From: Dioscorea cayenensis subsp. rotundata
Lineage: Eukaryota > Streptophyta > Magnoliopsida > Dioscoreales > Dioscoreaceae
Assembly: GCF_009730915.1 (NCBI RefSeq)
Contig: NC_052487.1
Coordinates: 11,848,649 to 11,912,648 of the forward strand
Direction of reading: 5' to 3'
Length of the DNA stretch: 64,000 bases
The notes beneath the pieces are model-generated. The model had not been told where the DNA came from. It ran no database searches and was given only the letters and a program-made list of their open reading frames with translations. Numbering within the stretch: position 1 is the stretch's first letter; the number at the start of each line of letters is the position of its first letter. This document shows, one piece after another, positions 23,783-35,786 of this stretch. The translations under genes were made by a program, and so were the position numbers.

Positions 23783-24128
23783 GCACTTCTCGTTTTCTTT
23801 GTGAAATGTTGGCAAAATTTTAAATAATCAAAACTTGAAAATATGATTAACTTCAAGTATGCCACAACACCATTCCATATTTTTCATATACATAATTTTA
23901 TATATCAAAATTATTATCAATATGAAAGATATATTTTCATTTCTAAACATGCAACAAATTGTGGGTCAATTTTTTTTTTTTTCTAAACATGGTCTAGTGT
24001 TTAGGGTGCTTGTGGGTTATCCACATTGAAAAAAAAATAAAAAAGAAATTCTCATTTGATTTAAAAAAATAAATTTTATACCAATATGAAGAAGTGAAAT
24101 TAAACACAATTAGCACAATAAATATGAC
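23783..24128. other. AT-rich spacer
   Basis: A non-coding spacer between the hAT MITE and the Harbinger-type element. No feature seen. Confidence 0.5.
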
Positions 24129-24350
24129 TAAGGGGTTGTTTGGATTGATTTTTGGAAAGCCCAGAAATGTTTAATTTATACACTAAAAAAAACATGTTTG
24201 TATTAGTTGCTCTATTTTTGCAGAAATAGAAATAGATAAAAAGTAGAAAACTAGCCATGTGGTGGTGCTTTTGGAAAAACACTTTTCAAAAGCTGTTTTG
24301 GGTCTTGTTAAATTATTAAGTTACCCTTATTACATAGAGGAATGACTACC

Positions 24351-24352
24351 TT

Positions 24353-24383
<31 letters not shown>

Positions 24384-24384
24384 G
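24351..24384. repeat. (TAA)n microsatellite
   Basis: About 11 TAA units inside the outer Harbinger-type element, just before the inner insertion. Confidence 0.85.
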
Positions 24385-24419
24385 TAATGGTAATTATAAT
24401 TATTATTATAATATATTAA

Positions 24420-24965
24420 GGCTGTGTTTGATTAGCAATATGGAAAATGGTTGGAAAATAAAATTTTTCCATATAAAATTTTTTCATGGAAAATGAAAAA
24501 ATAGTCATTTGATTGGCATTATTTTTTAGCTAAAAAATCAAAAATTTTCTATGGAAAATTCAGATTTTGTTGTTTGATTGCTCTTATTTTCTATGGAAAA
24601 TGAAACATTTTCCCTGGAAAAACCTCATTTGTTGTTTGATTGCATCAATTTTCCCTGGAAAAAGTCGTATTTTTCATGGAATTTTTTTCAAAAATATTAA
24701 AATTATAAAAGCGCTACGTGGAATTGAATCTTACTATCAAAAAGCCGCGGGATTTGTTCACTGATCTGTATAAATTTATTTAAAATATTATCAAGTTATA
24801 TAATTTATTTTTTTTTAAATTAAAAGAAAATGAAAAACTTTTTTTTAAAATTTTTAAAAGAAAAGTTATTTTAAAATTATAACAGCGCTATGTGGAATTT
24901 AATCTTACCATCAAAATGACCCGTAGAAAATTTATTCAGGGGAAAAAAGGTAAACAAACACAGAC
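24420..24965. mobile_element. Inner PIF/Harbinger-type MITE nested in the outer one
   Basis: The left end GGCTGTGTTTGATTAG (24420) is matched inverted at the right end as AAACAAACACAGAC (ending 24965). TAA lies on both sides (24417-24419 and 24966-24968). The interior has repeated ATGGAAAAT/TTTTCC units and two diverged copies of an AGCGCTA.GTGGAATT block (about 24710 and 24884). Confidence 0.75.
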
Positions 24966-24968
24966 TAA

Positions 24969-25023
<55 letters not shown>
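24969..25023. repeat. (TTA)n microsatellite
   Basis: About 18 TTA units right after the inner MITE's target duplication. It yields an open frame of poly-Leu that is not a gene. Confidence 0.9.
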
Positions 25024-25024
<1 letters not shown>

Positions 25025-25375
25025 CATTAGTATTGTCATTATCATTATCAATAGCAATGTATAATAGTAACTAAATCAAAACTCAATAAATATCTATTTT
25101 AGTAATTTACCACCTCTAAAAGTCTTTTTAAAAATCCACATCCAAATAATTTCACAGTACTTCTAAATTAGCTTATTTAAATATAAAATACTGAAAATCA
25201 TTTAACTTAATCTTAAAAATCATATTTTTAAGTGTTTTTACAAATTAAAAAAAAACAATTTTTTTAAAAGTCAATGGAAACAACCCCTAAATAATATATA
25301 TATAAAAAAAACAAAGATTATACAGAACAATATAGCATCATACTTCCTTTTTGTTGTGATATATTTTTTGTATAT

Positions 25376-25965
25376 ATGACCGCTTTCCTCTCCGCCCTCT
25401 CCCAGTCCGGCCTTCTTACTGCAGCGGTGAAGCCCTCGAGCTCTTCCACTCTATGCCAGAGCGTAACATCATCACTTACTAGTTACAAGCCATGGTCTCC
25501 GCTTTGGTTCGTAGCGGCAAAACTCGTAGACGCATGCAAGTTGTTCGACAATATGCCTGACAGTAACTCAGCCTCGTGGAACACGCTGATATCCGGGTAA
25601 GTTGAGCGCGGGCGCTTGGCAGGCCGATGCGCGGCACCTTTTCGACCAGATGCCGACGACCATCCATCATCGCGATGTGGTTGGTCTCTTGGACGGCTCT
25701 CATATTAGGCTACTGCCGCGCTGGTGACGTCTCTGAGGCGTACGATCTCTTCTCTATCATGACCCCGAATCGCAACGTTGTGTCTTGGACGGTTATGATT
25801 GGATGTTTCGTTTGGAACGGGTTCCACAAGGATTGGGATGATGAATCGGACGGCTGATGTTAAGCCAAACAAGGAAACCATACTTTCACTCATCTACGCC
25901 GGCTCTGGGATCGGGTTTCCCAGTCTGGGTGCACTAATCCACGGATATCTAACCGTCCATTTCGT
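25376..25965 (+). pseudogene. PLS-class PPR protein fragment, frameshifted
   Basis: PPR-like segments appear in successive frames: LVDACKLFDNMPDSNSASWN, then VVSWTALILGYCRAGDVSEA, then RNVVSWTVMIG, and PNKETILSLIYAGSGIGF followed by IHGYL. These resemble consecutive pentatricopeptide motifs of a plant organelle RNA-editing factor. A stop at 25598-25600 and frame changes near 25610 and 25850 break it. It ends about 130 bp before the PORR gene. Confidence 0.7.
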
Positions 25966-26096
25966 GGGCGGAGTGGGAGAGGGCGAGCATGTTAAAATTC
26001 CAAAACCCAATTCTTGCAAGCAGGTGACAAAACCCCTAGCAAAACCCCTTCCAGTTCTTCCATCATCCTCCCGCTTCCCCAAGTCCAATTGAAGCC

Positions 26097-27326
26097 ATGA
26101 TTCTCACCAGGAAACCCAAGAGATCCCTCAATGTCCACCCCCAAATCCTTCTCTTCTACCAGAACTACGTAGATGTCAAGATGAAATGGAAGAAAGACCT
26201 CTACTTTGATACCATCCCCATCATCAACAAATCTAAAGAACTCCGACCCCTACTCGCCCTCAAAGACATCATCGCCGCCGATCCCACCGGCGCTATCCCC
26301 GTCTCAACCGTCTCCAAGCGCGCCCGTTCTCTCGAGATATCCGGCCGCGTCGCCAGTTTTCTCCGCAAGCATCCCGCCATTTTCCAAGAGTTTGTCGGCC
26401 CCAAGTATAATCTTCCCTGGTTTAAGCTCACTCAAGAAGCCATTGATCTTGATCTTGAGGAAAGTTCGGTTTTTGAAGCCTGCTGGCCGAAGATCGTCGA
26501 CCGGTTGCGGAGGCTTGTGTTGATGTCTCGAGAGAAGGTGCTGCCTTTGAGTATAGTTCAGGGGATGCTTTGGTTTTTAGGTTTGCCTGAAGATTATCTT
26601 AAGAGAGAGCAAGAGAATCCTAGTGGATATTTTCAGATTGTAGGATTGGGTGATGGAGAAGAAGGTTTGAAAGCTGTGGTTGATCCTAGGGAGACTGTTC
26701 TCTCTGCTTTACAGAGGAATACGTTGGGGCAGTTGGGTGGATCAGCAGAGGAACTGCCGTCCGTGTTGCCATTCCCTTTATTTCCTTCTAAAGGGTTGAG
26801 ATTAAAGAGAAAGATTGAATCTTGGCTGGATGGATTTCAGAATTTGGAGTATGTGTCTCCTTATGAGGATTTTTCAAGCTTGGATCCAAGTAGTGATGTT
26901 TCAGAGAAACGGGTAGTGGGAGTTCTACATGAGTTATTGAGTTTATTTGTTGATTGCTCTGCAGAGAGGAGGAAGCTGCTTTGCTTGAAGAAGCAGTTAG
27001 GGTTGCCACAGAAGTTCCACAAAGTGTTTGAGAGGTATCCTCATGTGTTCTACTTGTTGCTTAAGAATAAGACTTGCACTGTTGTTCTTAAGGAGCCCTA
27101 TTGTGCGGGATCAGCAACTGCAATTGAGAAGCACCCAATGTTCTCTATCCGGAAAAAGTATGTGAAGTTGATGAATAAATCACAAGAGATATTGAGGAAC
27201 CGCAGGAGTGGGAAGCCTATGAAGCAGCACTCTGATGATGATGTGGATGGAAATGTGGATGATTCTGCTACTGAAGAGGACTCTGAGGAACTGTTTAGAG
27301 TTGCAGAAGAAACCATGGGGAATTAG
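26097..27326 (+). CDS. PORR-domain protein (WTF1-like organelle RNA-binding/splicing factor family)
   Basis: A single-exon gene of 409 residues. The PORR (plant organelle RNA recognition) domain covers most of it: an N-terminal basic stretch, then KMKWKKDLYFDTIP, LRPLLALKDIIAADPTG, ISGRVASFLRKHPAIFQEF and, near residue 310, QKFHKVFERYPHVFYLLLK. The C-terminus is acidic (DDDVDGNVDDSATEED). Members bind group II introns or other organelle transcripts and act in chloroplasts or mitochondria. The start is the first ATG after an in-frame TAG at 26037-26039; the basic N-terminus (MILTRKPKRSL) suits mitochondrial or plastid import, but the target is inferred. The frame is intact and the length is usual. 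Confidence 0.87.
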   Translation: MILTRKPKRSLNVHPQILLFYQNYVDVKMKWKKDLYFDTIPIINKSKELRPLLALKDIIAADPTGAIPVSTVSKRARSLEISGRVASFLRKHPAIFQEFVGPKYNLPWFKLTQEAIDLDLEESSVFEACWPKIVDRLRRLVLMSREKVLPLSIVQGMLWFLGLPEDYLKREQENPSGYFQIVGLGDGEEGLKAVVDPRETVLSALQRNTLGQLGGSAEELPSVLPFPLFPSKGLRLKRKIESWLDGFQNLEYVSPYEDFSSLDPSSDVSEKRVVGVLHELLSLFVDCSAERRKLLCLKKQLGLPQKFHKVFERYPHVFYLLLKNKTCTVVLKEPYCAGSATAIEKHPMFSIRKKYVKLMNKSQEILRNRRSGKPMKQHSDDDVDGNVDDSATEEDSEELFRVAEETMGN

Positions 27327-27502
27327 CTCCGGAATTTTCTAGCAAAGCAGGTATGTAATGAGATGCTTCATTAGTGTCATTATATCATTGAGTAAAATTA
27401 ATGCAGTTTTTTCATCTATTGAATGTGGTTTTACTCCTTGTGTGTTCATTTAATGGTGATGAAATATTCTCAAGGCTTGCACAGACTTGTACACCAGAGG
27501 TC
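27327..27502. other. 3' flank of the PORR gene
   Basis: Non-coding, presumably 3' UTR, up to where CAP-H-like sequence begins. Confidence 0.4.
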
Positions 27503-30500
27503 TTGCTTATACATATATTTAATAACTAAACAAGCAAAATGCTCTGCATGATGTGTGTAATATACTCCAAAATATCTATGAATTTATCTAACATAAACCT
27601 TGCACAACATTTAAAAGCACAGCTGATGTGAAAACATTATAAAAATACATGTAGTTGTTTGTGTTTATGTGGAATATGTGTTCTTATTAGTCAAATTTCC
27701 TGTTAAAGGTGGATGGCAATGTGGTCTACCTTGTTTTATTCCTTATTTACTTACTAAAATTGTTCTTAATTTATCAATGAAAGGCCCTCTGCAAATTCAA
27801 TGTATTGCTTAATCTCTTGTTTTGATTGCATTTCAATCTTGCCTCCATCTTTTTCTGCCTTGAGTTTGAGTATCAACCAGAGACATTCAATGTGGCCTTC
27901 AGTTTTTTAATGGTGTATTCTTGCCTTACAATTTAAAGTGGGCTTAGTTACTGATAGTTAATTTTACTTCATTTATAATAATTGTAAAATCCCTCATCAA
28001 GCCTTGCCCTTTAACAGATGGATTAAGAAATGAAGACAATTTATTTGTTGCTTTTGAAGCATGGGAAGATGAGAATATGGCAAATGGGCAGGTGGATGAT
28101 GGATATAGTGATGTAGAAGATCCTAGTCCCCTCATCAGTAACCACACCAGGTTTGTTTCTTTACTAAACTCACTAATAGTAAGTTTTGTGAGTAACACTT
28201 TATTGTAGAAATTCTAAACATAACTATTTCAAATGTTAGATGTTTTTATCCCTAATGTATTATTCATTGCTAATGAGGAAATAACTAACTGAACTTAGTC
28301 TTGTATTTACAATCTACATTTTAATCTACAGGTAGAAGAAAATCTGATGTATCATATGCTGAAATTTGATTTATACATCAATGAAAGCAGCATAGGAATA
28401 ATTATTTTTGGACCTAATTATAATCTCACAAAGCCTTAATCCCTTTATGTATGAACTTTGCTGATCTTTAGGAAGAAATAGAATAACGACCAGTATTATC
28501 CTTTACTCATCTTTAACCGACAATATTTATTATTTTCACTCTCATATTTCCTTTTCCGCACCGTCAGTCCCGGTAAAGCAATTTCTTATGTTTTGATTTA
28601 TCCATGTAGAAGCCAAGTAATATGTTTGCAAAACTCAGATGTTGATGAACATCTTCATATATCTGGTTATGAGCTATTTGGATTGTAGGGTTGTTATCTT
28701 AGCATTCTTAATTGAGGATAAAACCAGAGTTGATTGAAATCTGAAATCGAATTCTTATTCCTAATTATTCTTGAGCAGTAAAATGATGAAGTTGATGTGA
28801 ACTTCCTAAATTAGACTTGTTCTTTTTATTGGTAAGTTGCTTCAAATTTAAATGTGCAATAATGTATTGGTATACTTACAATTTACATTTTGATTATTCT
28901 GGTATTCCTTTTGCCATTGATCTGTTTTGTCTCTTGGCCATGTGTTGGCACTTGACAACACAAACTTATTAGGTGTCCATACAGTTTTGCCATCAATTAT
29001 GAACTAACAATTAAAGACTTACATATTGTTCATTTTTTCATTTTTCTTTTTGATATTTAGGTAAATAAAGTTGATATTTAATATGATAAGTTATCCAAAC
29101 AAGTTGATGTCCATGCTTTGAAAGATTTGCTGTGGACTCACATGGAGCATTCTGTTAAGGCATATGAGGAGGTGAACCAGTTCTCTTTTTCTCAAATGGA
29201 TGAGTATGCTACTACTTGTATGTTGCTAATCCTAGCCATTCTAGTGGAATGAATCATCTCAAATGATTTGCCTTTAATATTGTACATATGATTTTGTCAG
29301 CAAATTTTTTCACTTCACTAGTTCTAAGAAATTCTAAGATAAATTGAAATATTAATTATCTGGTGCATTTGAAAGATCCTTGCTTATTACCTGATGGCAA
29401 TGCTTGCATTTTTATGATTCTGCATGCTTTTCCTGTGCTACCAAAAAAAAAAAAAAACCAGCTGACATTGTAGATTCACAGGAAAGACAAGGTAGTTGAA
29501 ATAATATTTCTCACTACAACGTTTTTCATGCATCGTCACTGTAATTTTTGTGAAAGTAAATATCACATTAACTTGTACTTGTCATATCCTGATGATTAAT
29601 GAAAGTCTTCATAAATGTTAAGTACTTAACCGAAACTTTCATCATAATTTGCCTCATGATGTCATTATGGGGCACTGAGGCTTGTTATTGAAAGGAAATA
29701 AGCAATTCTTAGAGCTAATAGGTGAAAAGCTTACTTGATGACGGTTAGGATGATAATTGTCTTGTGTGTACACTCCCTGAATATGATCACATAAGTGCCA
29801 ATCGATACATATTGAAATCAGGATATTAGTCACATTTGTTAAATTTAAGTAATAAACAAACATTATTTTGTGCTAAATGCCTTACTAATTGTTGTTTATA
29901 ATCAATATAAGATTATAAGCTTGATTTTCCAAGTTTACTTTTTGTAGTTTTTGGGTTAAATGATAATTAATAGTGGTGAAAGCGATGTACTTGATCATAA
30001 ACCCCCTTCCCTTTTTTGCATGGAAAAGCCTTTAAAGCAGGGATAAGTAAGCTATTTTAACACAGTTTTCCTTTGCTCATTGATTCTAGTTGTTTAGTCT
30101 TTAATTTTGGTTTAATTTGGGGTATGGATTGTATCCCCTTCACTTGTAAAATGGTTGCCTGAGTATGTATTCAGAAGCATGTATTATGTCCCCAACTTAT
30201 TATCTAATATGCCTTAGTAAATATATTCCTCCTTTCATTTAATTTATTGCATCTTCTTTACCTTTCCTTATTTTGTTTCCATATGGACTTGATGATTGAT
30301 GCCACCATATTATGGGAGCATTGGTTTCATTAAATATAGAATTGTATCATTCCTCTTTAAAAACTTGTTTACCCTAAATTCAGCAAAAGAGTCACTTGAT
30401 TATGCACCCCAGGTAATTTCAATTTCCCCTTTTATCTATTTGGGATGGGCTATCTAAAATTACAGTCTTGTGTATTGTAGGCTTAAATAAGAGTTCATTT

Positions 30501-30958
30501 ATTTTTATCCTTCCCAAACTTCTCAAGCATGAGGTTATTGAGATTCCAAGGAATATTGATAAATAAACCCCAAATAAATTGTAAAATGAAGCCGGAGCAC
30601 TTTAGTAACTATAAATTTAATATACATGCCATTAGTAACTATAAATTTAATATACATGCCATTTATGCTGGAGTGGTAATGTCCATAATTTGTTTTGCAT
30701 ACTGTAGATGTGATTAAATTTGTTCGTGGTCATATATTACAGTTGGTATTTCTGTCCAAATTTGCAATTTTGTTTGCACTGTGACCTAATTTCTACCTAC
30801 CAAAATATAAATTTGTAATCTAAAGGATTTGTCTTACTTTGGATGTGAAATTATAAATTATAACTGAAATTTAATCATAAATTTTGAGTTTAATGTCCGT
30901 TTGAATTCATGTGCGGGTTACAAGTGCATTGGGAGGATTTGGTCAAGAGTTGAATTGG
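27503..30958 (+). pseudogene. Duplicated CAP-H fragment (exons 11-12 and introns)
   Basis: Colinear with 12856-16300. The exon 11 copy (28018-28150) has lost 7 bp, which breaks the frame. The exon 12 copy (29061-29171) has CAA changed to TAA at its seventh codon. No other CAP-H exons are present, so this is not a gene. The intron parts keep their order. A 30-bp tandem duplication at 30603-30662 is new in this copy. The segment stops where a poly-T tract starts. Confidence 0.92.
30603..30662. repeat. 30-bp tandem duplication inside the CAP-H pseudocopy
   Basis: TTAGTAACTATAAATTTAAT and the next 10 bp occur twice in a row here but once in the parental intron (about 15988-16018). Confidence 0.9.
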
Positions 30959-31240
30959 TTTTTTTTTTTTAAGTGGATAAACCATAATGTATTAAAAAGC
31001 AAAGAGTAATTTATATGGAACAACACAAGGTGAAAATAAGGCCCGATAGCAGTGGAACAACAACAGAGAAAAACTGAAACAAGCACAAAGAGTAGAAAAG
31101 AACATAGACAGTCTGTTCAGAGACCATGAGGGAATTCTAAGCAGTCCTAAAAAAGCTGATCAGCACGTACCGCTGCCAGAATGCGTCTCGCCTGGGCCAC
31201 CTGAGTCACCCTCTCTGGATTGGAAGAAATCTAGACTTCT
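30959..31240 (-). mobile_element. Probable 5'-truncated LINE 3' end
   Basis: On the minus strand this reads into a pure A-tract (T-run at about 30959-30970 on +) after ATTATGGTTTATCCACTTA. That is the usual look of a non-LTR retrotransposon 3' end. It lies exactly where the CAP-H homology ends. I recognise no protein domain, and the target duplication was not found. Confidence 0.45.
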
Positions 31241-32353
31241 TTTGACAGTTGTCATCGTTTCTTCTATTTTTTGTCTTTTGGCACTTGTGTAAGCTTATGT
31301 TTTGAGTTTTTGAGAAGTAATCTCTTACATATCTTTTGTATTGCTATTTTAGACTGTGATGAGGTGGTGAAGCCCAGCTGTCGCTCTAAAGATGACAGTC
31401 TCTCACATATCTTTTATATTGTTATTTTAGATTGTGATGAGGGGGTGAATCCCAGCCCTCGCTCTAAGGAGGGCAATCTCTTACAAATTTGATTCGACGG
31501 CGAATATTATGTTTTATGGATTTCGAAACTCACAATATATATGTTGTTATATATACTGAAATGTTCTGATCTATATGTATTATTGTAAAAGCTTGGCTTA
31601 ATGTTCAATTTGTTTTATGGTTTAAAACTAGTGTTTTATTTTTCGGGAAAATTATTTGCTGAAAACCCTATTTGAAGAAAATGCTTCTTTTATGCTATCC
31701 TTGGTTTTTATTGCACCCATGATTACTTTTATATGTTATTATGTTCTAATCGGTGTGTATTGTTGGTAAAAACTTATTTTGGTATATTCTTTTAGAGTTA
31801 TGCTAACTCACTCATTGAATGACATTAGTTACTTACCCTCTCCCTTCCTTCTAGGCTTTAGTAGCTTGTGTGTCTTGGCGAGTTGGAGTGTTGGGCATTT
31901 TCTGTTCATCCTATTTATTTCCAATATTGTGTATGTTTGTTGAACATATTATGTTGTATTAGAATATGGATCTATTAGAGTGTTCGAATTCTATTTGCTT
32001 GGATGTTTGTTTGGATACTTTTTAAACTCTTCTAGCTAAGTATTGTTGTTATTATTGCTTCCCTTGCGTGTCTTGGAACTTCCTCGTTCGTTATCTGTTC
32101 TTCTTGGAAAACCATGCATTCTTATTATCAATATTTCTTGAACTCTCTTTTATCAAGTTTTGGTTTGTTGCTTCCTCTGTGCTAATGTCGTTTTCCACTC
32201 AGACTTTGTGTAATTTTGTTATTTGTGATTGAAAATGTGAAATTCTAGGGTTTTAGTTAGTCTTGTAGCGATCCTAGAGTTGAGTGACATGGGTGTCTCT
32301 CCTTGAGTTGTCATGGCGGTTGTTGCGTGACAGGCCCGCAGGTTGGGGTGTGA
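31241..32353 (+). mobile_element. Decayed gypsy LTR (Tekay/Del-like) remnant
   Basis: It ends GGTTGGGGTGTGACA at 32353, the characteristic 3' end of Tekay/Del-type LTRs. It contains ATGCTAACTCACTCATTG and a pyrimidine-rich TCTCCCTTCCTTCTAGGC block as in such LTRs. The left end is uncertain. An imperfect tandem repeat of about 77 bp (31319-31486, unit with TGTGATGAGG) lies near it. Confidence 0.4.
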
Positions 32354-33151
32354 CAGGTTAAGCTATCACTCCTTGAAGTGTTGTATAGTTTTTTGTAACA
32401 TCAACCAGGTTAAGCTATTTCTCTGTATTGGAATAGCTTCCCAAGATAACCCTTTGGCTCTAGGGGTACGAGTTAAATGAAGTTCTTTGTGATAATGGAA
32501 ATGATTATTAGGATACAAATAAATAATTTATGTAAAATACATAAATAATTAGTCATTAATAAACAATAATGAGGCTTACTAGCTATAAACCAAATAAAGT
32601 AAGTCCAAACACTCGAAGATGAGCCTAAAATCATGATAAGAATCATCATTTGAGTGTATGCATTATGCACAAGACACCCAATTTCAAGATGATGAGACAA
32701 CAAATTATGATGCACTAGAATTATAAAAAACTAAAAAAATAAAAAGATATGATATTTAGAAGAGTGCTAACAACCCAGAGATCCTTTGTCATTCCGTTCA
32801 CTATCTCGACTATCATATTGATCACATTCTTATTGAACATACCACAATGTGAGTCAATAGAAAAAATTGTCTTGTGAATATTAGGAATAAAGTACGTCAC
32901 TCTCCCACAAAGAACTTCAAGGCCTCAACATTCGGATGTTTCTTCCACTACTCTTTTCCTATTAAGATAGTGAAATGAACTAGGACATGACCCACTGTTG
33001 TATACCTTGTAATATTATAAAATGTATCAATTGAAGGCCTCTAACAAGAGTTACTTACGAACTTGAAATAGTTATTCCCACAGCTATTAAGAAACCTATG
33101 ATAAGTTGAAAAATTTTCCCGTGATAAGATGAACAAATCTCGCACCTCTAG
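32354..33151. other. Intergenic spacer
   Basis: AT-rich, with no gene or repeat recognised. Confidence 0.5.
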
Positions 33152-33250
33152 GGGAGTTCTCCATAGAACTTTTCTATCACTTCTATGTTACACTTTTACT
33201 GGGAGTTCTCAATAGAACTTTTCTATCACTTCTATGTTACACTTTTACTG
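33152..33250. repeat. 49-bp tandem duplication
   Basis: GGGAGTTCTC...TTTTACT occurs twice head-to-tail, with a 1-base difference (CTCC versus CTCA). Confidence 0.9.
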
Positions 33251-33852
33251 GGCTTACCATTTAACTTTTGATAGAACTCCTAGGTCAATCTTGAAAAGGA
33301 GTTTCTCGATTAACTTAGATAGTGTGTAAAAAAAATGGCTGTGATGGCCCAGGTAGGTTTGCTCTTAACACAAGTGCTATTGTAACAGGATGAAGAAGAA
33401 GAAGAACAAGATTAACAAAAACGAGAAAGAGAAAGGAGGAGGTTACTTATTTCATGAGCAATCATAGAGCCCTTACTCTGAGTAGGAGATTTCCTCCATG
33501 TTGTGAGGGCATTTATGGTGTTTTAAAAAAAATTAATAGGTGTCACTAGATTAAAGAGTGTCGATCACTAAAAGACGTCAATCACTGGAAAAGAAAGGAC
33601 TGAGGTACGGATAAAATTATTGAAGTGATTGTCCCTTAAAAATGAGCAATTACATCAATAAATAATTCTCCTAATTTTTAATCCAAAAACGTCACAAATC
33701 TTGGCAAAGATTCTTTAGAATGCGAAAAATCAAAGGTTCTGGCAGACCGGCTAAATGCCAAATTCGCCAATAAATCACCACCTCCAGCCCCGCATTCACG
33801 GCCTTCACTTATTCAGTCATTCTCTGGCTGAGGCCCAAAATTATCAAGGCTG

Positions 33853-35723
33853 ATGTCAAACAGTGGGATGGAATCTCTAGGACCAAATTCAGAGTTTAAT
33901 GAAACTCCACTCAAGATTGCTATTGTAGGGTTTGGTAACTTTGGGCAGTTCATAGCTAAAGGAATCCAGCGCCAGGGTCATGTAGTGCTTGCCTCATCAA
34001 GATCTGACTACTCCGATTATTGCAACGAAAACGGAATCAAATTCTTCAAGTGAGTACATTACTGAAGAGATTGCTTTTGTTTATTTATTTATTTTTTTCT
34101 TTATTGGTAAAAAAAAATTGTGATTTTAGGAATTTGGAAGGGTTGTGTGAGGAGGAGCCAGACATAGTGCTAATTTGTAGCTCTATCCTTTCTACTGAGA
34201 GTGTTACACTTGGGATCCCTTTTCATAAGCTCAAGCAGGACACTATCTTTGCAGATGTGTTGTCTGTGAAGGAGTTCCCACGCAATCTTTTCCTTGATGT
34301 GAGTTTTGGTCAATTCGTTCTGGTTTGTGATGTTTTGGATGATATGGAGCTTAGTTTTGTTGTTTTTGTTGTTTCTTTTGCTCGATTATTAGGTACTTCC
34401 TCCAGAGTTTGGGATTGTTTGCACTCATCCAATGTTTGGCCCTGATAGTGGAAGACATGGATGGGCAGGCTTGCCTTTTGTTTATGACGAAGTTCGTATT
34501 CTCGAAGGAAGCACTCAAGCTCAGAAATGTGCTCAATTCTTGAGCATTTTTCAGAAAGAGGTTTGTTATTTTAATCCAAATATTCTGGACAAATAATTAA
34601 CATCAAGCGTTCTGCATTTATCATAATCAAATCATAGGGACTGATGAAAAGAATCACATGTGGAAAATACTGACTTGTACTATGTTGTTCTGTTTTAATA
34701 TGGTCTGTTTCTTCATTTGGATATGTTTCGGTGCATGTTATTTATTTAATGAATACTACTCCCGAAGTTGGCATTGTTGAACTAAAATAAGGTGGACTAG
34801 ATATTAAATAGACCAACATATATCTTAAATCAGGTGTTTGGAAACCTTTTTCAAGTCAGGTAATGTAAAAAAATTGTACTGTAGTTGGCAAGATCATGAC
34901 TTCAACATATTTAAGATAATGATAGTCTGGTGATTTCATTGTTTAATTTCCAGGGGTGTAGAATGGTGGAGATGTCATGCGAGGAACATGATCGTTATGC
35001 TGCTGGAACCCAGTTCATCACTCACACTATTGGAAGGTGCAATAACGAGGAAAAACTTTTCTGATTATTCTTTGTCAGAATGAAATTTATGTTGCCTTCA
35101 GCTTTACTTGAATTTCAATAGCATTGCAAAATGTCAATTGGCAGGATCTTATCACATCTAAATCTTGAGTCCACCCCAATCAACACTAACGGATTTGAAA
35201 CTCTTCTGCATCTTGTAAGTTCTAGTCGAATATGCTCTCCTCTCACAGTTTGGATGTGGGTTTTACATTGACATTGATTTCCATGTGTTACTAATATACT
35301 CAACCGATATTATAGACGGAAAGCACGGTCAGTGATAGCTTTGATCTCTATTATGGGCTCTTTATGTACAATGTGAATGCTATGGAGCAGGTGAGCATAA
35401 AATGCCCCTTTGTTCATTTACAATTCTCATCTCGTCTTAACAGTATTTTATCTGCTAATGTGGATGTTACTAAATCAAGTGTGCAATCTTTAAACATGTA
35501 GATTGAGAACTTGAGCAGAGCATTTGAGGCAGTGAAACAAAAACTTTTCAGTCGGCTACATGGCATCTTGAAAAAACAAATTATCGAAAGGGTTTCTTTT
35601 CAGACAAGCATCCCAGAAGAAAAACCAGGCTCTTATTTCCTGCCTGATAACAAGAAGATGAAAGACTTCTCCAGCTTTGCTGAACCTTCGGAAAAAACAA
35701 GCAAAGAACAAGAAGATGAATAA
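33853..35723 (+). CDS. TyrA: Arogenate/prephenate dehydrogenase (TyrA), tyrosine biosynthesis
   Basis: Oxidative decarboxylation of arogenate to tyrosine (or of prephenate to hydroxyphenylpyruvate) with NADP+. Seven exons join in frame: 33853-34049, 34130-34298, 34393-34560, 34954-35036, 35145-35214, 35316-35390 and 35502-35723, giving 327 residues. The N-terminal Rossmann motif is IAIVGFGNFGQF (residues 22-33), followed by LASSRSDYS, where the Arg suits NADP. Next come ADVLSVKEFPR, CTHPMFGPDSGRHGW, MSCEEHDRYAAGTQFITHT and an all-helical dimer part (DSFDLYYGLFMYN). The start is the first ATG after an in-frame TGA near 33829. No Ser-rich plastid transit peptide precedes the dehydrogenase domain, unlike most plant arogenate dehydrogenases, so a cytosolic enzyme is possible. 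The C-terminal tail is Lys/Glu-rich. Confidence 0.92.
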
Positions 35724-35786
35724 GACGAAGTAGTGGTCCCAGCTAATAGCCCATTTTGAAATTGGATAGGTAGTTTGCTGAACTTA

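Larger units (their letters stand above)
24132..25287. mobile_element. Outer PIF/Harbinger-type element (non-coding)
   Basis: The left end GGGGTTGTTTGGATTGAT (24132) is matched inverted at the right end as GTCAATGGAAACAACCCC (ending 25287). TAA flanks both sides (24129-24131 and 25288-25290), the 3-bp duplication typical of PIF/Harbinger. No transposase is present. It contains a second element of the same superfamily and two trinucleotide repeats. Confidence 0.75.

Noticed and set aside
24892..25074. Open frame with a long Leu run
   Set aside because: Translated (TTA)n microsatellite inside a MITE.
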